Shown piece after piece: positions 24,565 through 33,369 of a stretch of DNA of 64,000 bases. Under the pieces are notes generated by a model. It saw nothing but the letters and a program-made list of their open reading frames with translations, did not search any database and had not been told where the DNA came from. The DNA is taken from NCBI RefSeq assembly GCF_002211305.1, contig NZ_LOKW01000008.1:83514-147513 (forward strand), written 5' to 3'. This DNA is from Rhizobium sp. R634 (GTDB lineage Bacteria > Pseudomonadota > Alphaproteobacteria > Rhizobiales > Rhizobiaceae). The stretch's first letter is position 1, and each line of letters opens with the position of its first letter. The position numbers and the translations under genes are program-made.

Positions 24565-25563
24565 ACCGCTGCCTGCCCTGAGATCGAGTGCCAGCTGTCG
24601 CGCCTGGCGAGCCGTGTCTTCGTCGCAGATCAGCACGTTGCCCAGACCGGACAGCAGCACGGCGGCGATGGCCTGCGCCTTGTTCAGCCCGCCAGAGGCG
24701 AAGATGACGTTCGGAATGGCGCGCAGGGCTTCGAGCTCGGGCGCGATCGCGCATCTGTTGATCGCATGTTCGATCGGCCGCCCTGTCTTGTCGACGAACT
24801 GGCCGAGAACATCGCCGCAGGCGCCGGCTGCGACCAGTTCCTCGATATTGACGTTGCTCGGCAGGCCGTAGCGCATCAGCAGCGAGCGTTCGGTCATATC
24901 GCCGATGCTGAGCACGATGACGTCATTGGCCTCGATCTGGCGAAAGGCCGTTTCAAAAACGTCCTGCTTGATGATCGCGGTGCGCGACTCCGGGCTGCCG
25001 GCATAGATCGGCGCTGCCAGATAGGCGCATTCGGCATTGAGCTGGCGGGCGAGATCGCTCGCAATGTCGAACGTATTGATCTCGATGCCGTGCGTCAGCC
25101 CGCCCATGACCGAATTGACGCAGAGATCGGGCCGTCTCAGCGACGGCATGTGGCGCACCATTTCGCGCAGCGTCGCCCCCCAGCCGACGCCGACGCCGCG
25201 GATGTTGCCGCCGTTCAGCAATTGCACGAGATAATCGGCGGCCGCCTGGCCGAGCAGGACGGGGATCAGTTCCGCATCCTCCGGCGTCGGAACGATGATT
25301 GCCCGATTGAGGTTGAATTCCGCGGCCAGCTGCTGCTCCAGGGCGACGCAGGAGGTTAGCCGGGAATTGAGGGTGATCGTCACGAGGCCGGAGCGGCGCG
25401 CCTCGGCGATGATCTTGTTGACGCGAAGCCGGTTGGTCGACAGCGCTTCGGCGATCTCGCCCTGCGTGCGTCCCTCCATGTAATAGAGCCAGACCACGCG
25501 CACCTGCATCTGCTCGTCGGGCAGCGCTACGGGCGCGATAGAAGCACTTCTGTTCTGTGACAT
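24559..25563 (-). CDS. SorC/DeoR-family sugar-binding transcriptional regulator
   Basis: 334 aa. The N-terminal HTH (MQVRVVWLYYMEGRTQGEIA, then EALSTNRLRVNKIIAEARRSGLV) is the SorC type. The remaining ~270 residues are the NagB-like sugar-phosphate effector domain (GVGWGATLREMV, NSVMGG, VIVLSIGDM, IFASGGLNKAQAIAAVLLSG). It lies 82 bp downstream of the ABC ATPase gene in the same direction and probably forms an operon with it. SorC regulators respond to phosphorylated sugars. The likely targets are the paired sites at 26705-26737. The 3' end overlaps the convergent membrane protein gene by 6 bp. Confidence 0.93.
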   Translation of the reverse strand: MSQNRSASIAPVALPDEQMQVRVVWLYYMEGRTQGEIAEALSTNRLRVNKIIAEARRSGLVTITLNSRLTSCVALEQQLAAEFNLNRAIIVPTPEDAELIPVLLGQAAADYLVQLLNGGNIRGVGVGWGATLREMVRHMPSLRRPDLCVNSVMGGLTHGIEINTFDIASDLARQLNAECAYLAAPIYAGSPESRTAIIKQDVFETAFRQIEANDVIVLSIGDMTERSLLMRYGLPSNVNIEELVAAGACGDVLGQFVDKTGRPIEHAINRCAIAPELEALRAIPNVIFASGGLNKAQAIAAVLLSGLGNVLICDEDTARQARQLALDLRAGSGS

Positions 25564-25645
25564 GCGATAAACTGCGCCTCCGCTTCGACGCCATGGATCT
25601 CAAATCCCCGGCGCTTGTCAATCGCAGGGGCCTGCCGTCAGCCGG

Positions 25646-26680
25646 TCAATCGGTTCGCCGCCCCGTCGCCCTGTTGAAGGGATGCAGATCATCCTTTCGC
25701 ACATGACAGGACATGCGCTCGCCTTCCTGCAGGTGCCGATCGGTGGGGACGCTCGCCACGATGCGCCTATCGCTGCCGTCGATGCGCAGATGCACGTTGT
25801 TCTCGTCGCCGACGGTCTCGATCAATTCGACATAAGCGTCGAACTGGAGATCGTGCGCCGATCCGGCGCCGAGATCGACCGCGCCCGGCCTGATGCCGAT
25901 GAGATCCGTATCTCTCGGCAGCGGGAGGTCGCAGGGGCCTAGCTCATCGAGATCGATCAGGTTCATCGGCGGAGAACCGATGAAGCCGGCGACGAAGACG
26001 GTTTCGGGACGACGATAGACCTCGATCGGCGTGCCGATCTGCTCGATCCTGCCGCCGTTCATGACGACCAGCCGGTCGGCCAGCGTCATGGCCTCAAGCT
26101 GGTCGTGCGTCACATAGAGGCTCGTCGTCTTCAGCTGCCGTTGCAGCCTGCGAATTTCGACGCGCATCTGCACGCGAAGCTTGGCATCGAGATTGGACAG
26201 AGGCTCGTCGAACAGGAAGGCGGCGGGATCGCGGACGATGGCGCGGCCCATGGCGACGCGCTGGCGCTGGCCGCCGGAAAGCTGGCGAGGGCGCCGCTCC
26301 AGGAACTCGCCGATCTCCAGAATGCCGGCGGCATTGGCGATCCGCCGGTCTATCTCGCCGCGCGGCACGCGGCGGTTCTTGAGCCCGTATTCGAGGTTTT
26401 GCCGGACGGTCATGTGGGGATAGAGCGCGTAGTTCTGGAAGACCATGGCGATGTTGCGATCGGCCGGATCGACATGGCCGACGTCGTTTCCAGCGATTCT
26501 CAAGTGCCCGGAGCTTATGGCTTCGAGGCCGGCAATCATCCGCAGCAGGGTCGACTTCCCGCATCCCGAAGGCCCGACCAGCACGATCATTTCGCCGTCG
26601 GCGACACTGAGATTTATCCCTTTCACTGCGGGAACCGCGCCGTAATTCTTCTTCAAGTCGATCAGTTCGATCGCTGCCAT
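25646..26680 (-). CDS. ABC transporter ATP-binding protein, UgpC/MalK type
   Basis: 344 aa from the ATG at 26680 (AAGGAGG 5 nt upstream); an in-frame extension lies across the promoter. Walker A VLVGPSGCGKSTLL, Q-loop AMVFQNYALYPHM, signature LSGGQRQRVAMGRAI, Walker B AFLFDEPLSNLD and H-loop YVTHDQLEAMTLADR. The C-terminal regulatory TOBE/OB region from ~240 is typical of MalK/UgpC. It powers the importer encoded divergently (26832-30092). Splitting the ATPase from its permeases across a shared promoter region is a clear feature of this locus. Confidence 0.94.
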   Translation of the reverse strand: MAAIELIDLKKNYGAVPAVKGINLSVADGEMIVLVGPSGCGKSTLLRMIAGLEAISSGHLRIAGNDVGHVDPADRNIAMVFQNYALYPHMTVRQNLEYGLKNRRVPRGEIDRRIANAAGILEIGEFLERRPRQLSGGQRQRVAMGRAIVRDPAAFLFDEPLSNLDAKLRVQMRVEIRRLQRQLKTTSLYVTHDQLEAMTLADRLVVMNGGRIEQIGTPIEVYRRPETVFVAGFIGSPPMNLIDLDELGPCDLPLPRDTDLIGIRPGAVDLGAGSAHDLQFDAYVELIETVGDENNVHLRIDGSDRRIVASVPTDRHLQEGERMSCHVRKDDLHPFNRATGRRTD

Positions 26681-26704
26681 GGCATCCTCCTTCGCCGTCG
26701 TCAT

Positions 26705-26737
26705 ACATTTGTAACACGCTATTGACATTTGTAACAA
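26705..26737. promoter_or_regulatory. Paired SorC-type operators
   Basis: ACATTTGTAACA occurs twice in direct orientation, from 26705 and from 26725, 20 bp apart (about two helical turns). On the other strand the sites read TGTTACAAATGT. Each contains a TTGTAACA core with dyad character. They lie in the 151-bp gap between the divergent ATPase and binding-protein genes, 25 bp upstream of the former's ATG. Candidate sites for the SorC regulator encoded two genes away. Confidence 0.6.
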
Positions 26738-26831
26738 GTAACCCCAACCTTGTTTTATCGCCACTCTGGGAGGGGTTGATCGGCGCTAAGCGCGCCGGTC
26801 GGCGAACAACGGCTATGGAGAGGAAAACGAA

Positions 26832-28190
26832 ATGACGGCAAAGTCTTCGATGGGTGCCCGTTTGCGGCGGACGATCCGCTCGTTCGCGGCGGGTGCAGCA
26901 CTGGTGACGCTCGGATTGGCAGCTGCGGGTGACGCCGGCGCAGCCGATCGCGTCAAGGTCGAATGGTGGAACGCGGCAGGCGGGCGCCTCGCCGAGATCA
27001 CCGACAAGCTGATTGCCGACTTCAACGCTTCGCAGGACAAATACGAGGTGGTCGGCATCGGCAAAGGCAATTACGAGGAGACCATGGCGGCGATGGTGGC
27101 AGCCTACCGCGTTCACCAGCAGCCGGTGCTGATCCAGGCCGCCGAGCGGGGATTCCTCACCATGTACAATTCCGGCGCCATCATTCCGGTGCCGCAGCTG
27201 ATGGAAAAGGAAGGCTACAAGATCGACTGGAACGATTTCGTCGCGCCGGTCGCCGGCTTCTATCTGGTCGACGGCAAGCCGGCGGCGATGCCCTTCAACA
27301 GCTCGACGCCGATCTTCTGGTACAATGCCGATCACTTCAAGGCAGCCGGCTTCGACAAGCCGGGCGAGACCTGGCAGGAGCTCGACAAGCAGCTGCGGGC
27401 CATCAAGGAGAAGGGCGTTTCGAAGTGCCAGATGGCGCTTGCGAACGACTTCTACTGGAGCCTGATCGAGAATTACGCGGCGATCCAGGACCAGCCTTAC
27501 GGCACCAAGGCGAACGGCTTCGGCGGCCTCGACACCGAATTCATCTTCAACAAGAGCCCGCTCGTCGTCGGACAGGTGACGCGTCTCAAGACGTGGCTCG
27601 ACGCCGGCATCCTGCAGATCGCCGGGCAGGGACTCTCGCCCGACCAGCTCTTCACCTCGGGCACCTGCTCCACCTATGTGGCCTCCACCGCGGCGCATGC
27701 TGCCGTCGAAAGCGGTGCGAAATTCAATTGGAGCGCGACCTTCCTGCCGCATGAGGAGGGTATCCAACCAAAGAACAGCACCATCGGCGGCGGCGCGCTC
27801 TGGGTCCTGAAAGGCAAGTCGGAGGAAGAATATGCCGGCGCTGCCGCCTTCCTGAACTTCCTCGCCTCACCGAAGACGCAGGTCTGGTGGAGCAAGCAGA
27901 CCGGCTATGTGCCCGTCACCAACGCCGCCTATGAACAGGCGAAGTCCGAAGGCTATTTCAAGGATCACCCAACCCGCGAGATCGCCATTCTCCAGCTGAC
28001 GCGCGGCACGCCGAGCGACAATTCGCGCGGCTTCCGCTTCGGCAATCATAACCAGTCGATGGCGCTTCTGGTGGAGGAAATTCAGGGCGTCTGGACCGGC
28101 CAGAAAACCCCGCAGGAGGCGCTGGATGCGGCGGCGGCGCGCGGCAACCAGATCCTTCGCCAGTACGAGCAGCTTCATGCAGCAAAGTAG
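26832..28190 (+). CDS. UgpB-like ABC transporter substrate-binding protein
   Basis: 452 aa with a long signal peptide (~37 aa; twin Arg LRRTIRSFAAGAALV could also suit Tat, ending GDAGA-A). Mature family 1 binding protein: VKVEWWNAAGGRLAEITDKL, then FNSSTPIFWYNADHFKAAGF, which resembles UgpB for sn-glycerol 3-phosphate and glycerophosphodiesters. GGAGAGGAAAACGAA precedes the ATG. First gene of the six-gene rightward operon. The downstream phosphodiesterase suggests a phosphodiester ligand. Confidence 0.88.
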   Translation: MTAKSSMGARLRRTIRSFAAGAALVTLGLAAAGDAGAADRVKVEWWNAAGGRLAEITDKLIADFNASQDKYEVVGIGKGNYEETMAAMVAAYRVHQQPVLIQAAERGFLTMYNSGAIIPVPQLMEKEGYKIDWNDFVAPVAGFYLVDGKPAAMPFNSSTPIFWYNADHFKAAGFDKPGETWQELDKQLRAIKEKGVSKCQMALANDFYWSLIENYAAIQDQPYGTKANGFGGLDTEFIFNKSPLVVGQVTRLKTWLDAGILQIAGQGLSPDQLFTSGTCSTYVASTAAHAAVESGAKFNWSATFLPHEEGIQPKNSTIGGGALWVLKGKSEEEYAGAAAFLNFLASPKTQVWWSKQTGYVPVTNAAYEQAKSEGYFKDHPTREIAILQLTRGTPSDNSRGFRFGNHNQSMALLVEEIQGVWTGQKTPQEALDAAAARGNQILRQYEQLHAAK

Positions 28191-28194
28191 AACC

Positions 28195-29169
28195 ATGGGA
28201 AAGACGGAAGGCGCCGCCCGGCGCCTTCGCATCCCGGATCTTCTGTCGACGGGCCGCTCGGTCGCGCAGCCGTCGGAGGCCGGGTTGAAGTCCGCCCACT
28301 TCAACAGGCCGTGGCTTGCCTTCGGCCTGGTCGCGCCGCAGTTGCTGATCCTGCTGTTCTTCTTTTTCATCCCTTCCTACAAGGCGCTGTCGCTCGCCTT
28401 CGTTCAGGTCGATCCCTTCGGCGGCACCGAGATTTTCGTCGGGCTCACGAATTTCTACAATCTGTTCGCAAGCCCGGAATATCGCGGCAGCGCGCTGTTC
28501 ACGCTCTGGTTCACCGTTGCCCAGAACGCCGCAACGCTTCTGCTTGCCGGTCTCTTTGCCTTCGCGACCGATTTCGTGATCAGGGGCAGGGGGATCTACA
28601 AGAGCATCATCCTGCTTCCCTATGCGATCGCGCCTGTCATATCGGGGGTGATCTGGGCCTTCCTGTTCAATCCGGCGGTCGGGCCGATCGCGCAGCTTCT
28701 GCATGGGTTCGGCTTCGAATGGGATCCGAACCGGCGGCCTTTCGATGCGCAGCTTCTGGTGACGATCGCCTCGGTCTGGAAGAATGTCTGCTACGACTAC
28801 ATCTTCCTCGTCGCCGCCTTGCTGGCCGTGCCGGCCTCGCTGCTGGAGGCGGCAAAGCTCGACGGCGCAAGGCCTGTCCGGCGCTTCTTCACGATTTCGC
28901 TTCCACTCATCTCGCCGACGATCTTCTTCCTCGTGGTGATGAACTTCGTCTACGGCCTGTTCGAAACCTTCGGCATCATCGACGCGGTCACCCGCGGCGG
29001 TCCGGCGGGGGCGACGAACAGCCTGGTCTACAAGGTTTATCAGGATGGTTTCGTGCAGCTCGACCTCGGCTCGTCGGCCGCGCAGTCGGTGCTTTTGATG
29101 CTGATCGCCATCCTCTTCACCATCGTTCAATTCCGCGCGCTCGAGCGCAGGGTCAATTACCAGGTGTAG
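28195..29169 (+). CDS. ABC transporter permease, UgpA-like
   Basis: 324 aa from the ATG at 28195, 4 bp after the previous stop; an ATG at 28177 inside the previous gene is an alternative. Six transmembrane helices. The EAA loop reads LLEAAKLDGARPVRRFFTIS followed by LPLISPT, which contacts the ATPase. The N-terminal ~35 residues are a polar cytoplasmic stretch. It pairs with the UgpE-like permease next door. Confidence 0.9.
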   Translation: MGKTEGAARRLRIPDLLSTGRSVAQPSEAGLKSAHFNRPWLAFGLVAPQLLILLFFFFIPSYKALSLAFVQVDPFGGTEIFVGLTNFYNLFASPEYRGSALFTLWFTVAQNAATLLLAGLFAFATDFVIRGRGIYKSIILLPYAIAPVISGVIWAFLFNPAVGPIAQLLHGFGFEWDPNRRPFDAQLLVTIASVWKNVCYDYIFLVAALLAVPASLLEAAKLDGARPVRRFFTISLPLISPTIFFLVVMNFVYGLFETFGIIDAVTRGGPAGATNSLVYKVYQDGFVQLDLGSSAAQSVLLMLIAILFTIVQFRALERRVNYQV

Positions 29170-29171
29170 CC

Positions 29172-30092
29172 ATGCCCGAACGCCATCTCGGCCTTTCGAT
29201 CTTCTGCCACGCCATATTGCTGATCGGCGCGGTTTTCGTCTGCCTGCCGCTCTATTTCGCCTTCGTCGCCGGCTCGCTCACCTTGCAGGAGGTTCAGCAG
29301 GCGCCGTTCCCGGTCTTGCCCGGCTCGCATTTCTTCGAAAACCTGGCCGCCGCCTGGCAGCAGGGCGAGTTCTCTCAGCTGTTCCTGAATTCGATCATCG
29401 TCACCGCCGGCATCGTCGTCGGCAAGCTGGCGATCTCGCTGATCGCCGCATTCGGCGTCACCTATTTCCGCTTCCCGTTCCGCATGACGGCGTTCTGGCT
29501 GATCTTCGTGTCACTGATGCTTCCGGTCGAGGTCCGCATCATCCCGACCTATGAGGCGGTCGCCGATGCCGCCGGGCCGCTTCGCTGGCTGGCCGGGACG
29601 ATCGGCCTTTCCGGCGTCGTCGAGCGGCTGACGGGATACAGCATCGAAGCCTCGTTGAAATGGAACATGGTCAACAGCTATGCCGGCCTGATCCTGCCGC
29701 TGATCGCCTCCGCCTCGGCAACCTTCTTGTTCCGGCAGTTCTTCCTGACCGTTCCCGACGAGCTTTGCGAGGCGGCCAAGCTCGATGGCGCCGGTCCCCT
29801 GAAATTCTTCAAGGATATCCTGCTGCCGCTGTCGCGCGCCAATATCGCCGCGCTGTCGATCATCCTGTTTCTCTACGGCTGGAACCAGTATTTGTGGCCG
29901 CTGCTTTTTACGACCGACAAAGAGATGGGAACGGCGGTGCTCGGGCTGAAGCAACTCGTTCCCGTCTCCGACTCCGCGCCCGCCTGGAACATTGCGATGA
30001 GCGCTGCGCTGCTCGTCATGCTGCCGCCTGCGGCCGTCATTCTCTTCATGCAACGCTGGTTCACCAAGGGGCTGGTGGACTCCGGAAAGTAA
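29172..30092 (+). CDS. ABC transporter permease, UgpE-like
   Basis: 306 aa, starting 2 bp after the UgpA-like gene stops. Six transmembrane helices and an EAA loop ELCEAAKLDGAGPLKFFKDI-LLPLSR. The C-terminal WFTKGLVDSGK ending is a hallmark of UgpE-like permeases. It forms the second half of the translocation pore with the preceding gene. Confidence 0.92.
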   Translation: MPERHLGLSIFCHAILLIGAVFVCLPLYFAFVAGSLTLQEVQQAPFPVLPGSHFFENLAAAWQQGEFSQLFLNSIIVTAGIVVGKLAISLIAAFGVTYFRFPFRMTAFWLIFVSLMLPVEVRIIPTYEAVADAAGPLRWLAGTIGLSGVVERLTGYSIEASLKWNMVNSYAGLILPLIASASATFLFRQFFLTVPDELCEAAKLDGAGPLKFFKDILLPLSRANIAALSIILFLYGWNQYLWPLLFTTDKEMGTAVLGLKQLVPVSDSAPAWNIAMSAALLVMLPPAAVILFMQRWFTKGLVDSGK

Positions 30093-30120
30093 CACGCCGA
30101 ATTTCAAGGATATTCAGACG

Positions 30121-30849
30121 ATGGTGCATATCATCGGCCACCGCGGTGGCCGCAATCTCTGGCCCGAAAACAGTCTTTCGGGCTTCCGCAAACTCGCGCA
30201 AATGCCGGTCGATGGCGTGGAGTTCGACATCCACCTGACCCGCTCGGACGAAATGCTCGTCATTCACGACCCGACGCTTGAACGCACGACGGATGCGCAA
30301 GGTCCGGTCGCCGATATCAGCCCGGGAAAACATCGCGAAATCAGCCTCAAGGACAGCGACGGGGAGGCGATCCCGACCCTGGAAGAGGTGCTTGCCGTCT
30401 TCCAGAACACGCCGCTCGAGCTTCATATCGAATTGAAGACGCATGCCGATGGCACGCCCTACGAGGGGCTGGCCGCCAAGGCATTCGCCGCCGTCGAGCG
30501 GCTTGGTCTGACGGAGCGCTCGATCCTGACGAGTTTTCATCCCGAGGTGCTTGCCGATATCCGCAAAGCCGCGCCCGGGATTCGCACCCTGTCGTCCTTC
30601 GACGCCAAGTCGGCCGAGCGTCTCGGCCTTGCGAGCGGCCTCAGCCTGATGAAGCAATGCTCGGATATCATCGCCGTCGAAAAATCGCTGCTTCAGGCGA
30701 AATGGGACGAGATCACCCGGCTCGTGCCGCTCGACCGGCTCGGCGCCTGGGTTCCGAACGAAATCAGCGATCTGGAATACTGGCTTGCCAAACCGATCCG
30801 GCAGATCACCACGGACCGGCCGGATCTCGCCTTGCAGGCGCGGAGGTGA
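30121..30849 (+). CDS. Glycerophosphodiester phosphodiesterase (UgpQ-like, cytoplasmic)
   Basis: 242 aa. GDPD barrel with all catalytic residues: IIGHRGGRNLWPENSLSGF (His-Arg and Glu-Asn), VEFDIHLTRSDEMLVIHDPT (E-x-D for the metal, second His) and LELHIELKTH. No signal peptide, so it acts on imported substrate, releasing sn-glycerol 3-phosphate plus an alcohol, or an equivalent sugar-phosphate product. AAGGA lies 10 nt before the ATG. Located 28 bp after the UgpE-like permease. Confidence 0.92.
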   Translation: MVHIIGHRGGRNLWPENSLSGFRKLAQMPVDGVEFDIHLTRSDEMLVIHDPTLERTTDAQGPVADISPGKHREISLKDSDGEAIPTLEEVLAVFQNTPLELHIELKTHADGTPYEGLAAKAFAAVERLGLTERSILTSFHPEVLADIRKAAPGIRTLSSFDAKSAERLGLASGLSLMKQCSDIIAVEKSLLQAKWDEITRLVPLDRLGAWVPNEISDLEYWLAKPIRQITTDRPDLALQARR

Positions 30850-30852
30850 GGC

Positions 30853-31569
30853 ATGCTCGATAGCCGCATCGATGATCCCGGTACCCGAGGCGCCATGGAC
30901 AGCATCGACCTCGTGATCTTCGATTGCGACGGCGTGCTGATCGACAGCGAGCCGATCGCCAGCCGCACGCTCGCGGAAACGCTGCAGGGCGCCGGCATTG
31001 CGATCAGCGCGGCGGAGGCCCATGTCAAATTCACCGGCAATTCAGAAAGCATCATCGCCGAAATGTGCCGGCTTGAATACGGCATCGCCGACGTCGCCGC
31101 GCTGTTCGAGCAGTGGCATCTTCATCTGTTCGAGGAGTTCGCCCGTTCTCTGACGCCGATTGCCGGCATCGCCGAGGTCGTCAACAGCCTCGACCGCCCG
31201 AAATGCGTCGCCTCGAACAGCACGATGCAGCGGCTGCGCAACAGCCTCGGCAAGCTCGATCTCTGGGGCGCTTTCGGTGAGAGCGTCTTCAGCGCCGAAG
31301 TTGTCTCGCGGCCGAAGCCGGCCCCCGATCTATTGCTGCATTGCGCCGAGCGTTTCCGGGCCCGCCCGGGCAAATGCGTGATGATCGACGACAGCGTCCA
31401 CGGCGTGGCGGCGGCAATTGCCGCAGGCATGACGGCCATCGGATTCGTCGATCCTGCCGATCCGAGGCCCGGTCGCCGCGCGGTGCTCGATGCCGCCGGC
31501 GCCGCCGCCGTCGCGACGGGGGCAGGGGAACTCACCGCCATTCTGGAAAATGTCGGAGGCAGGCTGTGA
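30853..31569 (+). CDS. HAD-superfamily phosphatase
   Basis: 238 aa. HAD motifs: I VIFDCDGVLIDSE (nucleophile and acid/base Asp), II VASNST, III SRPKPAPDLLL, IV CVMIDDSVHGV. A helical cap at ~30-95 makes it beta-phosphoglucomutase/GS1-like. The start at 30853, 3 bp after the previous stop, has GGAGG 6 nt upstream and lies within the operon. It could dephosphorylate a sugar or polyol phosphate made by the phosphodiesterase. Specificity is unknown. Confidence 0.88.
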   Translation: MLDSRIDDPGTRGAMDSIDLVIFDCDGVLIDSEPIASRTLAETLQGAGIAISAAEAHVKFTGNSESIIAEMCRLEYGIADVAALFEQWHLHLFEEFARSLTPIAGIAEVVNSLDRPKCVASNSTMQRLRNSLGKLDLWGAFGESVFSAEVVSRPKPAPDLLLHCAERFRARPGKCVMIDDSVHGVAAAIAAGMTAIGFVDPADPRPGRRAVLDAAGAAAVATGAGELTAILENVGGRL

Positions 31570-31722
31570 CGGCGTCTGCCCAGCGCGCTGGCCTCCTTGC
31601 CATGACGCCGCGACTGCGTAATGTCAGCCTCCCCGGAGGCGTCTATCTTTCCAGACATAGATTTTGAAATCCGGCCGCAGCTGCCCATCAACCCCATCCC
31701 TGGCGATCTGAAACGAGAGACC

Positions 31723-33354
31723 ATGAGCGACACATCCCACACCCCGGAAGCCGGTGCCAAATATGTCATCGGCGTCGATGTCGGCACCGGCAGCGCCCGG
31801 GCCGGCCTGTTCGATATGGCCGGCAGCATGCTTGCCTCCGCCAAGCGCAATATCAGCCTGTTTCATGAAGCCGGTTCCATTGTCGAGCAGTCGAGCGGCG
31901 AGATCTGGCGCGCTGTTTGCGCCGCCGTGCGGGAGGCGGTTGCCACAGCCGGCGTCGATCCGGCCTCCGTGGTCGGGCTCGGCTTCGACGCCACCTGCTC
32001 GCTCGTCGTCCTCGGCCAAGGCGGCAAGCCGCTGCCGGTCGGGCCTTCGGAAGATCCGGACCGGGATATCATCGTGTGGATGGACCACCGCGCCGTCCCG
32101 CAGGCGGAACGCATCAACGCCTTCGGGCATGATGTGCTGCGCTATGTCGGCGGCCGCATCTCGCCCGAGATGGAAACGCCCAAGCTTCTCTGGCTCAGGG
32201 AAAACCGCCCCCAGGTGTTCGATGCCGCCTGGCAATTCTTCGATCTTGCGGATTTCCTGACCTGGCGGGCGACCGGCGACCTGTCGCGCTCGACCTGCAC
32301 GGTCACCTGCAAGTGGACCTATCTCGCCCATGAAAAGCGTTGGGATAGCAGCTATTTCCATCAGATCGGTCTCGGCGTGCTGGCAGACGAAGGTTTTGCC
32401 CGCATCGGCACGTCCATCGTCGAGCCGGGTTCGGCGCTTGGTCAGGGACTGACCGCTGCGGCAGCCGATGAACTCGGCCTGCTGCCGGGAACGGCCGTCG
32501 CGGCCGGGCTGATCGATGCCCATGCCGGCGGCGTCGGCACCGTCGGCGCCGCTCCGCAGGCCAATCTCGCCTATGTCTTCGGGACCTCTTCCTGCACGAT
32601 GACCTCGACGGCGGAACCGTCCTTCGTTTCCGGTGTCTGGGGTCCTTACTATTCGGCGATGGTGCCGGGCCTCTGGCTGAACGAGGGCGGCCAGAGTGCC
32701 GCCGGCGCGGCGATCGACCAGCTCCTCTCCTTCCATCCGGCCTCCGGCGAGGCGAGGGAGCTTGCGACGAGCGCGGGCACCGCGCTGCCGGTCCTGCTTG
32801 CCGACATGGCCGCCGGCAAGGCGGGTCGTGCTTCCGATGCGGTCAAGCTGGCGGCCGGGCTGCATGTCGTTCCCGAGTTCCTCGGCAACCGCGCGCCCTT
32901 TGCCGATCCGCATGCCCGGGCTGTTATCGCCGGTCTCGGCATGGAGCGGGATATCGACAGCCTGGTTGCGCTCTACATCGCCGGGCTTTGCGGCGTCGGC
33001 TACGGCCTCAGGCAGATCATCGAAACGCAGGCCGAGGCGGGCGTCAGCGTCGAAAACATCGTCATCAGCGGCGGCGCCGGCCAGCACGATTTCGTCCGCC
33101 AGGTGCTCGCCGATGCGAGCGGCAAGCCGGTGGTCGCCACGAAGGCCGAGGAGCCGGTGCTGCTCGGGGCGGCCATTCTCGGGGCCGTCGCCGGCCGCCA
33201 ATTTGCCGATGTGCGCGCGGCGATGAGCGAACTCACCAAGGTGGAAACACGTTTTCAGCCGTCAGAGGGCGAGATCTCGGACCTCCACCGCAAGCGTTAC
33301 GAAGCCTTCAAGGAGCTGCAGACGCTGGCGCGCAAGCTTCGCAGCGATGGCTGA
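31723..33354 (+). CDS. FGGY-family pentulose (ribulose-type) kinase
   Basis: 543 aa from ATG 31723 (ACGAGAGACC upstream). Actin-like ATPase fold: N-terminal phosphate-1 motif VIGVDVGTGSARAGLFD, WMDHRAVPQAERIN, catalytic Asp in AAGLIDAHAGGVGTVG, and FGTSSCTMT. The C-terminal adenosine motif is VENIVISGGAGQHDFVRQV. Length and motifs match the FGGY 5-carbon ketose kinase (D-ribulokinase-like) group rather than glycerol or xylulose kinase. Last gene of the operon, 153 bp after the HAD gene, a gap with no other feature seen. Confidence 0.9.
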   Translation: MSDTSHTPEAGAKYVIGVDVGTGSARAGLFDMAGSMLASAKRNISLFHEAGSIVEQSSGEIWRAVCAAVREAVATAGVDPASVVGLGFDATCSLVVLGQGGKPLPVGPSEDPDRDIIVWMDHRAVPQAERINAFGHDVLRYVGGRISPEMETPKLLWLRENRPQVFDAAWQFFDLADFLTWRATGDLSRSTCTVTCKWTYLAHEKRWDSSYFHQIGLGVLADEGFARIGTSIVEPGSALGQGLTAAAADELGLLPGTAVAAGLIDAHAGGVGTVGAAPQANLAYVFGTSSCTMTSTAEPSFVSGVWGPYYSAMVPGLWLNEGGQSAAGAAIDQLLSFHPASGEARELATSAGTALPVLLADMAAGKAGRASDAVKLAAGLHVVPEFLGNRAPFADPHARAVIAGLGMERDIDSLVALYIAGLCGVGYGLRQIIETQAEAGVSVENIVISGGAGQHDFVRQVLADASGKPVVATKAEEPVLLGAAILGAVAGRQFADVRAAMSELTKVETRFQPSEGEISDLHRKRYEAFKELQTLARKLRSDG

Positions 33355-33369
33355 CATGGTTGCGCGAGG

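Noticed and set aside
26094..27767. 557-codon leftward open frame spanning the ATPase and binding-protein genes
   Set aside because: It overlaps two well-supported genes and the shared promoter, and is Arg/His/Gly-rich.
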